Below, piece by piece: positions 1 through 6,008 of a stretch of DNA of 8,450 nucleotides. Origin of the DNA: Candidatus Poribacteria bacterium (GTDB taxonomy: Bacteria > Poribacteria > WGA-4E > GCA-2687025); NCBI GenBank assembly GCA_027625215.1, contig JAQBWJ010000057.1, forward strand, positions 1 through 8,450, given 5' to 3'. How positions within the stretch are numbered: position 1 is the stretch's first letter; every line of letters begins with the position of its first letter. The translations under genes and the position numbers were made by a program. Under the pieces are notes generated by a model. It was not told the origin of the DNA, did no database searches, and was given only the letters and a program-made list of their open reading frames with translations.

Positions 1-1
1 G

Positions 2-148
2 ATGCCGCCGTACTACGAGTTCATCCTGATCGGCGCGGCGTTGGGGTTAATCGTCATCTTCGTCCGACGCTTCAAGCGGTTGCGCGACGCCTTCCGCAAG
101 CAAGGTCCCGGCGGACGACCGCCGAACTTACCCTTCGGCAGTCCTTGA
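2..148 (+). CDS. Small single-pass membrane ORF, possibly the 3' end of a longer gene
   Basis: An open frame from ATG at 2 to TGA at 146-148 encodes 48 residues. Residues about 6-21 (EFILIGAALGLIVIFV) form one hydrophobic helix, followed by a strongly basic stretch (RRFKRLRDAFRK) and a Gly/Pro-rich end. By the positive-inside rule this suggests a single-pass protein with a cytoplasmic tail. Only one base lies before the ATG, so no ribosome binding site can be checked, and the frame may continue from a larger gene outside the window. No family is recognised. It points the same way as the MOSC gene, 126 bases upstream of it. Confidence 0.45.
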   Translation: MPPYYEFILIGAALGLIVIFVRRFKRLRDAFRKQGPGGRPPNLPFGSP

Positions 149-274
149 CCTTCCACCGTCCTCTGTGGAACCCTTGCGACATGCGCCTCCGTTCGAGGAA
201 CGCTTCGTTCGCGCCTTGAACGCGATCACCCACAATCATTTCTGTCCAATCGCCATCGGGGAGAGAGCCGCGCG

Positions 275-925
275 GTGAAACTGCATTCCGTCAACGTATC
301 GCTGCCGAAGTCCGTCCCGAACGGCGACGAGACGATCCGCACGGGCATCTTCAAAACCCCCGTGTCGGGCAGGGTGATACTGCGGACAACGGGCATCGAC
401 GGCGACGGGCAAGCGGACTTGCGCGTGCATGGCGGACCCTACCGCGCCGCCTACGTCTACGACATCGCCCACTACGACCACTGGAAGCGTGAACTGAACC
501 GCGACGACTTCGCGTACGGTCAGTTCGGCGAAAACCTCACCGTCGAGGGGTTGTTGGACGACGAGGTGTGCATCGGCGACCGAATCCGCATCGGCGAGAC
601 GACCGTCGAGGTGACGCATCCGCGCGTGCCGTGCCTCAAGTTGGGGTTGAAGATGGGCGACCCGTCGTTCCCCGACAAGTTTTTGGCGAGCGGGCGGGTC
701 GGGTTCTACCTGCGCGTGCTGACGGAGGGCGAAATCGGGGCAGGCGATGGGATCGAGGTCGTTCACCGCGACCCGAACGAAGTCACGGTATGGGACGTGT
801 GCCGCGTCCGCACGTTGGAGCCGGAGGACATCGAGACGGCGCGCCGGGCGATTCGCGTGGAAGCGCTCGCGCCGAACTGGAAAGAGACGTTGCAAAACCG
901 GGTGGCGAAGGCGGATCGCGGGTGA
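275..925 (+). CDS. MOSC domain protein, YiiM-like
   Basis: This 216-residue protein resembles the YiiM branch of MOSC (molybdenum cofactor sulfurase C-terminal) proteins. Visible family motifs are VHGGPYRA at 51-58, HYDHWKREL at 66-74, FGENLTVEGL at 84-93, PRVPCLKL at 116-123 and GRVGFYLRV at 140-148. Cys120 is the invariant cysteine proposed to bind the molybdenum cofactor. The family is soluble and cytoplasmic; E. coli YiiM reduces N-hydroxylated bases such as 6-hydroxylaminopurine, so a Moco-dependent reductase role is inferred. The C-terminal NWKETLQNR resembles the start of the YiiM 3-alpha region, which here is short. The start is GTG at 275, preceded by a GGGGAGAG purine run about 8 bases upstream. 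Its stop overlaps the start of the J-domain gene, so the two are probably cotranslated. Family call is firm; substrate is unknown. Confidence 0.88.
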   Translation: MKLHSVNVSLPKSVPNGDETIRTGIFKTPVSGRVILRTTGIDGDGQADLRVHGGPYRAAYVYDIAHYDHWKRELNRDDFAYGQFGENLTVEGLLDDEVCIGDRIRIGETTVEVTHPRVPCLKLGLKMGDPSFPDKFLASGRVGFYLRVLTEGEIGAGDGIEVVHRDPNEVTVWDVCRVRTLEPEDIETARRAIRVEALAPNWKETLQNRVAKADRG

Positions 926-1791
926 ACGCACGACGCCACACGGAAGACTATTACGCGATCTTACAGGTGGAACCCGACGCTTCGCTGACGATCATTCGTC
1001 AGGCGTACCGTCGACTCGCGCTGAAATACCACCCCGACAAGAATCCCGGCAACGAAGACGCCGCGCGCGTCGCGTTCGAGCGGTTGTTGCTGGCGTACGA
1101 AGTTCTCAGCGATCCGCACGAGCGGCTGATCTACGACCGACACGCGCGTCCGAAACAGCGCACCTATCGCCCCGAAAACCCGCAGGACATCTGCTACCAA
1201 GTGCTCGACCTGTTGCTGTCGGAACAGCCGCAGCCCGCGTTGGACGCCTTCGAGCGGTTCCTCGTCAAAACCAACCGACGCCTCGACGATCTCAACCTGC
1301 CCTTCTACCTGAAATACAACGAGGCGCGCGACTGCGAATTCCTGCTCGCCGAGGCGTTCGAGAACACCTCGCGGTTTGAGGACGCGGTGACGCTCTACGA
1401 GTTGTCGTTGGAACGGGAACGGCGTCGCCCCTACTTCCGCGAGTTCACGGAGGAGATCGTGGACAGGCTGAAGCGGCTCTACTTCGAGCGGTTTCAACGA
1501 CAGATCGCCGTTGGAATTGAGAACGGGACGTGGGACGGCTCGTTCGACAACGGGATGCGCGCCGTCTTCGCGTTAGGGACAACCCGCCGTGAACGCGCCG
1601 GGTACTATAAAACGCTCGCCGAGCGGTGGGCGGACGAGCAGCCCGCCGTCGCGCGGGAGGCGTTGATGCGCGCGTTGGACCTCGCGCCGAAGTTGGGAGG
1701 GGTGAAAAAGCTGTGCGAACGATTGGGGGTGGAGTCGCACGCATGGCAGCCGTCGGTTGAGCCTACCAACGTCGTCGGAGATTCCGTTTGA
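922..1791 (+). CDS. J-domain (DnaJ-like) co-chaperone with helical TPR-like C-terminus
   Basis: The start is GTG at 922, whose last two bases belong to the TGA of the MOSC gene (GTGA overlap), giving 289 residues. Longer readings of this frame only shadow the MOSC gene. Residues about 9-73 form a J domain: YYAILQVEPDAS, then YRRLALKYHPDKNPG with the HPD motif at 37-39 that stimulates Hsp70 ATPase, then AYEVLSDPHERLIYD. There is no Gly/Phe region, zinc finger or DnaJ C-terminal domain, so it is a class III J protein rather than DnaJ itself. The remaining 210 residues are predicted helical; FENTSRFEDAVTLYELSLE (146-164) and AVAREALMRALDLAP (242-256) look like degenerate TPR helices that could bind a client. 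The client is unknown. Tight coupling to a Moco-type enzyme hints at a maturation role, but this is inference. Confidence 0.85.
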   Translation: MNARRHTEDYYAILQVEPDASLTIIRQAYRRLALKYHPDKNPGNEDAARVAFERLLLAYEVLSDPHERLIYDRHARPKQRTYRPENPQDICYQVLDLLLSEQPQPALDAFERFLVKTNRRLDDLNLPFYLKYNEARDCEFLLAEAFENTSRFEDAVTLYELSLERERRRPYFREFTEEIVDRLKRLYFERFQRQIAVGIENGTWDGSFDNGMRAVFALGTTRRERAGYYKTLAERWADEQPAVAREALMRALDLAPKLGGVKKLCERLGVESHAWQPSVEPTNVVGDSV

Positions 1792-1852
1792 CATACCCTG
1801 TGAAGATCGCGTTTCCCGATTCCAATACTGTCGCCCTCAATAGGAATCCGGC

Positions 1853-2389
1853 TCAAAGGCTTTCACGTTGGTTTGTCGCTCGCAAAAAGTGTGACGTCAT
1901 CATTGCGAGAGACGCGACGACTCCCGATTCCAACGAAGACAACGCGGAGTGAGCAGCCCAACCAGCCCACCACCAGCCAATAGGCGTCCCCCATGCGACG
2001 AGGTAGGCGCACCCCCATATCGGCGTGATCAGGAGTCCAACGACGCCTGCGGTTATCAAACCGTCGTAAGGAACCTTGTGCAACCGCAGGATTTCCCAGA
2101 GACGCCACACGGGGTTTTCAAATGAATGGCTCAACGTCTCCCGAAGCATGTGCCAGAGCCTCATCGTGATCATCATTGTCACGGTCACATACAGGAAAAT
2201 CCACCCCGCCGACGGAATCCCTTCAGCAACACCAAACAAGCCGTTCGACCAGAACGACGTTTCGACCGTAACATTGCCGCGTTGTGCCGTTCGTGACGCA
2301 AGGTCGCCGAACAAGAGCGCTATGGCACCGGCGCCGGCGACGAGTTGTGCACAGACGAGACGGATAACGGCTGCCTTAGACTGAACCAT
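1853..2389 (-). CDS. Unknown integral membrane protein with about four helices
   Basis: This 178-residue ORF starts at ATG 2387-2389, with a possible GTGAGG ribosome binding site about 11 bases upstream. Hydrophobic segments lie near residues 9-29 (LVAGAGAIALLFG), 58-78 (WIFLYVTVTMMITM), 110-133 (GLITAGVVGLLITPIWG) and 137-165 (a Trp-rich start, then GVVASLAMM). Between helices 2 and 3 is an amphipathic basic stretch (RLWEILRLHKVPYDG). No catalytic or transport motif and no known family is recognised. It is convergent with the J-domain gene, with 61 bases between the stops. Coding status rests on length, hydrophobic pattern and the lack of a better ORF on either strand. Confidence 0.7.
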   Translation of the reverse strand: MVQSKAAVIRLVCAQLVAGAGAIALLFGDLASRTAQRGNVTVETSFWSNGLFGVAEGIPSAGWIFLYVTVTMMITMRLWHMLRETLSHSFENPVWRLWEILRLHKVPYDGLITAGVVGLLITPIWGCAYLVAWGTPIGWWWAGWAAHSALSSLESGVVASLAMMTSHFLRATNQRESL

Positions 2390-2470
2390 GATGTATTGAA
2401 CCTCACGGCGGACAATCGGTGACGCCGTACTCTGTCGAGCCGAACATCGCTATGTGGGGGAACGACGGGG

Positions 2471-2554
2471 CTACCGGGCGACGGCGTCCTCGCCGCAACG
2501 CTGCCGAGTCCACTCGCGCAGCGGCGATGAGTCGCCGTACGCACCCGTCGTAGC
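2471..2554 (-). pseudogene. Remnant of a phytanoyl-CoA dioxygenase 3' end
   Basis: Read on the - strand, these 84 bases encode 27 residues and a TAG stop that align with the C-terminus of the PhyH protein at 3395-4246. TTGAYGDSSPLREWTRQRC matches PTGGYGYSS...PLREWIRQHC, and both end in GEDAVAR then stop. The remnant lacks six residues (PTPEDV-like) present in the intact gene. At DNA level TCCACTCGCGCAGCGGC is identical at 2509-2525 and 3433-3449. There is no start codon, no catalytic HxD motif and no upstream PhyH sequence: the frame runs straight back into the stop codon of the LamG gene. It appears to be the tail of a lost or rearranged PhyH paralogue, with divergence (I/T and H/R changes plus the gap) suggesting it is not recent. 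Confidence 0.8.
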
Positions 2555-3310
2555 CTAACGTTTCAGCCGACCCCACGTCACGGCGGCTTTGCCCTTCGAT
2601 TCGACGGGCTTCAAGCCAAGCACGTACTCGATGCCCTGCTCTTTCGCCTGCGTCACGTCGTCCGCGTCGATGACGTCGTTCAGCACGAGCACGTCGTCCA
2701 GCATCACCGCCGAGAAGAACCCGGAGCCTTTGTCGGTCGCCAGCCAGATGTTCTGTTCGCCCGCTCCGAGCGACATGCCCGGCGCCGCCTGATCGCCCAT
2801 CAGCAGTTTGCCGTCGATGTAGATGCGGGCGACGCTGCCGTCGTAGACATTCGCAACGTGAAACCACTCGTCGTCCGGCGCGGTGAAGCCGCTGAAGAGG
2901 TTCCACGTATTGGTCCAGAAGTGGATGGCGTTCGCGTCCGTTTTGTACGGCACGATGCGTTTGTCGCCGCCGTCCCAGATCGAAAAGTAGTTCTGCTGCC
3001 CCGCGCGGTCGGTGAAGCGCACCCACATCATCACGGTGAGTTTGTTGGCGACCGTGTTGGCGGGAAGGGGAATCTTGACCGTATCGCCTTTCACGAACTC
3101 AATCGCCCCGCCGTAGACGCCATCGACCCAGTCGCCGCCCGTCAGCGTGCCGTCGAACCCGTTCGGCGAACTGTCGACAACCTCCACGCCGTCATCGTCG
3201 TCCAGCAACCACGCGCCGACGACCACCTTCGGATCGACGGCAGCCCTCGCCGTCCCACCGATCAACACCGCGAGCGCGAACGTTCCACACATGATCCATC
3301 GAGCCTTCAT
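2555..3310 (-). CDS. Secreted LamG/concanavalin-like lectin domain protein (LamG 1)
   Basis: The 251-residue product starts at ATG 3308-3310. An in-frame ATG at 3325 exists, but AAGGAG lies 6 bases before the inner ATG and inside the longer reading, so the inner start is preferred. Residues 1-23 form a signal peptide (MKARW, then FALAVLIGG, then ARA|A). Residues about 30-215 form a LamG-type jelly roll: GAWLLDDD at 32-39, DSSPNGFDGTL at 46-56, LTVMMWVRF at 91-99, DDEWFHVANVYDG at 146-158, ARIYIDGKLL at 161-170 and LDDVLVLNDVID at 204-215. Such domains bind sugars or proteins outside the cytoplasm; no catalytic residues are seen. The C-terminus ends in KAAVTWGRLKR, a tail also present in the LamG protein at 6777-7586. 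PhyH 1 lies 84 bases upstream on the same strand. The ligand is unknown. Confidence 0.85.
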   Translation of the reverse strand: MKARWIMCGTFALAVLIGGTARAAVDPKVVVGAWLLDDDDGVEVVDSSPNGFDGTLTGGDWVDGVYGGAIEFVKGDTVKIPLPANTVANKLTVMMWVRFTDRAGQQNYFSIWDGGDKRIVPYKTDANAIHFWTNTWNLFSGFTAPDDEWFHVANVYDGSVARIYIDGKLLMGDQAAPGMSLGAGEQNIWLATDKGSGFFSAVMLDDVLVLNDVIDADDVTQAKEQGIEYVLGLKPVESKGKAAVTWGRLKR

Positions 3311-3316
3311 CGTCTT

Positions 3317-3322
3317 CTCCTT
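3317..3322 (-). promoter_or_regulatory. Ribosome binding site fixing the LamG 1 start
   Basis: On the - strand this reads AAGGAG, 6 bases before the ATG at 3308-3310. It lies inside the 5-codon extension that a start at 3325 would imply, so it favours the inner start, which also places the positive residues of the signal peptide normally. Confidence 0.7.
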
Positions 3323-3345
3323 CATTTATGAGAATCCCCTTTTTT

Positions 3346-3367
3346 CATCCGCCGAATCCGACGGATG
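3346..3367 (-). other. Small hairpin in the LamG 1 leader
   Basis: CATCCG at 3346-3351 and CGGATG at 3362-3367 form a perfect 6-bp stem with a 10-base loop between PhyH 1 and LamG 1. On the - strand it is followed by AAAAAAGGGG rather than a T-run, so it does not look like an intrinsic terminator. It may be a leader or mRNA-stabilising hairpin, or chance. Confidence 0.25.
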
Positions 3368-3394
3368 CGCCGTGAATTAAGAGGGGACATGACT

Positions 3395-4246
3395 CTATCG
3401 CGCGACCGCATCTTCGCCGCAATGTTGGCGAATCCACTCGCGCAGCGGCACGTCTTCGGGCGTCGGGGACGAGTATCCGTACCCGCCCGTCGGACTGTGA
3501 CCCAATATCTGCCGCGTGATCGCGTCCACCTGATCGTAGTACTGCTCGACGGTCATGTTGTCGCGCGGACGCAGCCAACGATAACTGTATCCGTAGAACA
3601 ACACCTTGCGCGGGGCGTCGGTCGAGTTGGGACTCGCCGTGTGCCACAGTCGGCGGTCGAAGAACACCGCGTCTCCCGCCTTCACTTGAATCGGCAGGGC
3701 GTCGGGCGGGTCCGCCTTCGGGTCGTCGGGGAAGGTGATCTTGTTGAGCAGGTGCGATCCGGGGATGACGTAGAAGTTGGCGCGCCCGATCTCGGTCGTG
3801 TCGGTGAGGAAGTACGCGACTTTCAGCGACACGCGCGGCTTCGGATCGCCCTCCAACTCGCGGTTGACTCGGTCGCTGTCCTGATGCCAGCGCATCCGGG
3901 TCTTCTCCGGTCGCAGTTCCGGCGGGACGGGCGGCGTCACGTTCAGGTGCGAGTGGTACAGTTGGATGTTCCAGCCGAGTATCTCGAACACTTTTGCGAA
4001 CGTCTTGGGGTGTTCGAGCAGTTCGAGGAAGGCGGCGTCTCTGCCGATGAAGTCGCGCACGGAGCAGAGGGCGTGTTGATCGATGCCCTGCGAGATGCGG
4101 TCTTCGGCGTCGATGCGGTCGGCGAGCGCTTCAAATCGCGCGAGTTGGTCGGCGGTCATCACGTCCCGAACGATCAGGAAACCTTCTTCGTCGAACTGTC
4201 GGCGTTCTTTGTCGGTCAGTCGGTAGTTGAGGCAGTCTTCGCGCAT
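3395..4246 (-). CDS. Phytanoyl-CoA dioxygenase (PhyH) family oxygenase 1
   Basis: This 283-residue protein belongs to the PhyH branch of Fe(II)/2-oxoglutarate-dependent oxygenases, which hydroxylate a substrate with O2 and 2-oxoglutarate in the cytoplasm. The N-terminus (LTDKERRQFDEEGFLIVRDVM, 10-30) is the typical opening. The iron triad is visible: H121 and D123 in RWHQDSD, and H202 in RRLWHTASPN. R213 in APRKV is the likely 2-oxoglutarate anchor, and PGSH at 162-165 is the usual turn before the second half of the barrel. The C-terminal 60 residues extend past the core (YYDQV...PLREWIRQHCGEDAVAR). The ATG at 4246 has AAGGGAGG 9 bases upstream. A candidate promoter lies at 4283-4312. The substrate cannot be told from sequence; members act on acyl chains, small natural products or phosphonates. 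Confidence 0.92.
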   Translation of the reverse strand: MREDCLNYRLTDKERRQFDEEGFLIVRDVMTADQLARFEALADRIDAEDRISQGIDQHALCSVRDFIGRDAAFLELLEHPKTFAKVFEILGWNIQLYHSHLNVTPPVPPELRPEKTRMRWHQDSDRVNRELEGDPKPRVSLKVAYFLTDTTEIGRANFYVIPGSHLLNKITFPDDPKADPPDALPIQVKAGDAVFFDRRLWHTASPNSTDAPRKVLFYGYSYRWLRPRDNMTVEQYYDQVDAITRQILGHSPTGGYGYSSPTPEDVPLREWIRQHCGEDAVAR

Positions 4247-4282
4247 CGCGGGTGTCCTCCCTTATCGCGGTTGTTGGGCGGT

Positions 4283-4312
4283 ATTGTGCGGGGGTACGCG
4301 GCGTGGTGGCAA
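4283..4312 (-). promoter_or_regulatory. Candidate sigma-70-like promoter for PhyH 1
   Basis: On the - strand TTGCCA (4307-4312) and CACAAT (4283-4288) are separated by 18 bases. This would place the transcription start some 30 bases before the ATG at 4246, leaving room for the strong AAGGGAGG site. Both boxes are imperfect, so this is a candidate only. It would let PhyH 1 and LamG 1 be expressed independently of the upstream toxin-antitoxin pair. Confidence 0.35.
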
Positions 4313-4326
4313 GTCGGATCGGACGG

Positions 4327-4752
4327 TTAGGTAGGGTTGTTCGTCAGTCGGTCAAGCAACGTGCGTGCTTCGAGAATCACCGCGTCTCCGTAACTGCCGA
4401 ACGCGAGAAGGTGAGGGTCGCCTGTTACGATGAAATCGGCGTTGGCGGCTTTCGCGCAGGCGAGAACGGCGGCGTCGGTTGGGTCGGCGAGGATGGTCGG
4501 TGGAATAACGGCAGGTGTAACGTTACGTGTGATCTTTTGATAGTCGGCAACGACCCGATCAATCGTCATCGCGATCTTGTCTAGCCGTTCCATGAACTTA
4601 TCGCGACGCATTACGCGCAGAAGTTCAGCCATCAGAACTCCGCTTGTGTACAGGACAATCTGATTGGTGCGGCGAAGTTCGATAACTTGATGTGGTGCGC
4701 CCGTCCACAAGTAGCCGGACACAACGATATTGGTGTCAACAACGACTTTCAC
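4327..4752 (-). CDS. PIN-domain toxin of a type II toxin-antitoxin pair (COG1569-like)
   Basis: The 141-residue product is a PIN-fold, Mg-dependent RNase-like toxin. Acidic active-site candidates are D6 (VVVDTN), E43 (LMAELLRV), D90/D93 (ILADPTDAAVLACA) and D112 (FIVTGDPHLL); the 'DP.D..VL..A' and 'VTGD..LL' patterns are those of the 'putative toxin component, PIN family' group. The start at GTG 4752 gives the usual MKVVVDTN opening and overlaps the antitoxin by 17 bases. ATG at 4782 and TTG at 4785 are in frame but would add 10 or 11 residues before the PIN core and deepen the overlap. It ends in TAA at 4327. Expression is presumably coupled to the antitoxin gene before it. RNA target unknown. 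Confidence 0.85.
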   Translation of the reverse strand: MKVVVDTNIVVSGYLWTGAPHQVIELRRTNQIVLYTSGVLMAELLRVMRRDKFMERLDKIAMTIDRVVADYQKITRNVTPAVIPPTILADPTDAAVLACAKAANADFIVTGDPHLLAFGSYGDAVILEARTLLDRLTNNPT

Positions 4753-4990
4753 GACGTTGACGCTGTTCGGCACGGTCCGCATCAATTTCTGCCTGAACTT
4801 CTTCCTGAGTCATCGGCACATCGCCAAGTGCTTTCAGCCGTTCCGCTGCCGACAAAAACCGATCCAGCGCCCGCCGACGAGTCTCTTCTTCAAGAAACGC
4901 TTCAAAAGCGGCTGCCGTCAAGAGTCCTTCGTCTTCCGCCCGTTGAGCGAGGTCGTCCGGCAAGTTCAGTTCAAGGTTGATCCGCTTCAT
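4736..4990 (-). CDS. Antitoxin partner of the PIN toxin, RHH-like N-terminus
   Basis: This 84-residue protein starts at ATG 4988-4990, with AAGGGAGG 5 bases upstream; the frame stays open back to 5047 but that part lacks a comparable site. The N-terminus (INLELNLPDDLAQRAEDEG) resembles a ribbon-helix-helix or similar DNA-binding strand-helix. Next come a charged helix (FEAFLEEETRRRALDRFLSAAERL) and a basic tail with TQEEVQAEIDADRAEQRQRR, which would wrap the toxin. The pattern matches small proteins often found before COG1569 PIN toxins, as in cyanobacteria. It should neutralise the toxin and repress its own promoter. Its 3' end overlaps the toxin start. Partner assignment is strong from position; the fold of the N-terminus is inferred. 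Confidence 0.8.
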   Translation of the reverse strand: MKRINLELNLPDDLAQRAEDEGLLTAAAFEAFLEEETRRRALDRFLSAAERLKALGDVPMTQEEVQAEIDADRAEQRQRRESRC

Positions 4991-4995
4991 GTCGT

Positions 4996-5003
4996 CCTCC
5001 CTT
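4996..5003 (-). promoter_or_regulatory. Ribosome binding site of the RHH-like antitoxin
   Basis: AAGGGAGG on the - strand lies 5 bases before the ATG at 4988-4990. It decides this start over the upstream ATG at 5045-5047, which would add 19 residues with no family resemblance. The same octamer precedes PhyH 1. Confidence 0.65.
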
Positions 5004-5010
5004 CCACCGT

Positions 5011-5019
5011 ATGATACCA
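5011..5019 (-). promoter_or_regulatory. Candidate extended -10 promoter with overlapping palindrome for toxin-antitoxin pair 1
   Basis: The - strand reads TGGTATCAT, an extended -10 element (TGn plus a 5-of-6 TATAAT match) about 20 bases before the antitoxin start. No good -35 is seen. The + strand GTATGATAC at 5010-5018 is a perfect odd palindrome inside the -10, a plausible operator for autorepression by the antitoxin. Both readings are tentative. Confidence 0.35.
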
Positions 5020-5085
5020 CCGATCCGTCCGACCGCATGTAATCCACTCAACCGAAACCCCCCACGACGTTCGGAGGCGGCAACA

Positions 5086-5820
5086 ATGGCGTTCGCTCTC
5101 ACCCCCGATCAGAAGGCGCGATTCCAACAAGACGGCTATCTGCGCCTCGACCCGTTTATCCCGTCCGACGATCTCGAACCGCTTCGCCGCCGACTCGACG
5201 CGCTGCTGTCGGGGGCGGAGGCGTTTCCGCCCGAATCGTACCAAACGCTCGACCCGCAGAAGTACCGCACGGCGAACGGACTCCCGATCCCCGAAGGCAT
5301 CCAACGCCCGATGCTCCACGACGAGGCGTTCGCGCGCATCGCCCAACACCCGAACCTCGTCGCCGTGATGCGCGGACTGATCGGCGAGGACGCCCAACTG
5401 TTCACCGACCAAGTGATCGTCAAGAACCCGGAGGCGGGCGTCACGACCCATTTTCATCAGGACGGTTACTACTGGCGCAACTCCGGCGCGCGGACAATCA
5501 ACCTGTGGATCGCGCTGGACGACGCCGACGAGGACAACGGCGCGCTCATCTTCATGCCCGGATCGCAACGCGACGGGTTGGTCGACCACGAGGCGTACTA
5601 CGACGAGCCGACGCTTCACTCCGGCGTGACGGGCAAAGCGTTCCAACGGCTACGCATCCCTCTTGAGACAGTGGACTTCACGAAGGAACGGGCGGAGCCG
5701 GTCAAGGCGGGCGGATGCGTGTTGTTCGGGAAGCACTGCTGGCATCGGTCGAACCCCAATCGGGCGGGACGGCAGCGGCGGGCGTACGCGATTGCCTATC
5801 ATGGCGCGCAGGCGGAATAA
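5086..5820 (+). CDS. Phytanoyl-CoA dioxygenase (PhyH) family oxygenase 2
   Basis: This 244-residue Fe(II)/2-oxoglutarate oxygenase opens with ALTPDQKARFQQDGYLRL. Its iron ligands are H124 and D126 in THFHQDGYYW, and H220 in CWHRSNPN; R231 in RQRRAYAIAYH is the probable 2-oxoglutarate anchor. NLWIALDDADEDNGALIFMPGSQRDG (138-163) is the classic PhyH core strand and turn. The start is ATG 5086, with GGAGG at 5073-5077; the frame extends upstream to 5011 but without such a site. It is not a recent copy of PhyH 1: they share only the family motifs, and it lacks the long C-terminal PLREW...GEDAVAR tail. It is divergent from toxin-antitoxin pair 1. A TGTAAT box at 5038-5043 could be its -10, without a clear -35. 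The substrate is unknown. Confidence 0.92.
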   Translation: MAFALTPDQKARFQQDGYLRLDPFIPSDDLEPLRRRLDALLSGAEAFPPESYQTLDPQKYRTANGLPIPEGIQRPMLHDEAFARIAQHPNLVAVMRGLIGEDAQLFTDQVIVKNPEAGVTTHFHQDGYYWRNSGARTINLWIALDDADEDNGALIFMPGSQRDGLVDHEAYYDEPTLHSGVTGKAFQRLRIPLETVDFTKERAEPVKAGGCVLFGKHCWHRSNPNRAGRQRRAYAIAYHGAQAE

Positions 5821-5840
5821 CGACGTGTTCGGGCGCGATT

Positions 5841-5871
5841 GAGCCGTCGTTTGAATCAATCGGGACGGCTC
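5841..5871 (+). terminator. Candidate terminator hairpin after PhyH 2
   Basis: GAGCCGTC (5841-5848) pairs perfectly with GACGGCTC (5864-5871), an 8-bp GC-rich stem with a 15-base loop, 20 bases after the PhyH 2 stop. Only a short T-run (CGTTTC) follows, so termination may be weak or factor-assisted. Confidence 0.5.
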
Positions 5872-6008
5872 CGTTTCACCGCTTGCATCGCGGCGCGCTA
5901 CAGGTCATCTTGAACGCGAAACGGCAGCTGTCGCTATGGACAAGGTCGCTGCGCTACCGTATCGGGTACAATGATCGTGACGGACATCACGCGAAATGGG
6001 AACAAATC

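Noticed and set aside
190..210. CGTTC-GAG-GAACG-CTT-CGTTC alternating hairpin arms upstream of the MOSC gene
   Set aside because: The arms are 5 bases with 3-base loops and could be mutually exclusive, but there is no T-run, leader peptide or known riboswitch core; too short to claim as regulatory.
568..921. Upstream extension of the J-domain frame into the MOSC gene
   Set aside because: The extra 118 residues are Arg-rich shadow of the MOSC gene; the J domain begins right after the GTG at 922.
1818..1848. GATTCC...GGAATC inverted repeat between the convergent J-domain and membrane genes
   Set aside because: A 6-bp stem with a 19-base loop and no T-run is too weak to call a bidirectional terminator.
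1814..1933. 12-base direct repeat TCCCGATTCCAA at 1814-1825 and 1922-1933
   Set aside because: Only two copies, no flanking similarity, and one copy is inside the membrane protein gene; probably chance.
2403..3026. Arg-rich - strand ORF overlapping LamG 1 and the PhyH remnant
   Set aside because: It is a shadow of the LamG frame with no recognisable domain; LamG 1 has a signal peptide, ribosome binding site and jelly-roll motifs.
3311..3325. Alternative LamG 1 start at 3325
   Set aside because: It would place the AAGGAG ribosome binding site within the coding region and has no site of its own as good.
3346..3367. Hairpin before LamG 1 as a terminator of PhyH 1
   Set aside because: On the transcribed strand the stem is followed by A and G runs, not T; the T-run lies on the wrong side.
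3365..4330. Long + strand ORF (321 codons) opposite PhyH 1
   Set aside because: It is antisense to a gene with complete PhyH motifs and its product is a low-complexity Arg/Val-rich sequence typical of a high-GC shadow frame.
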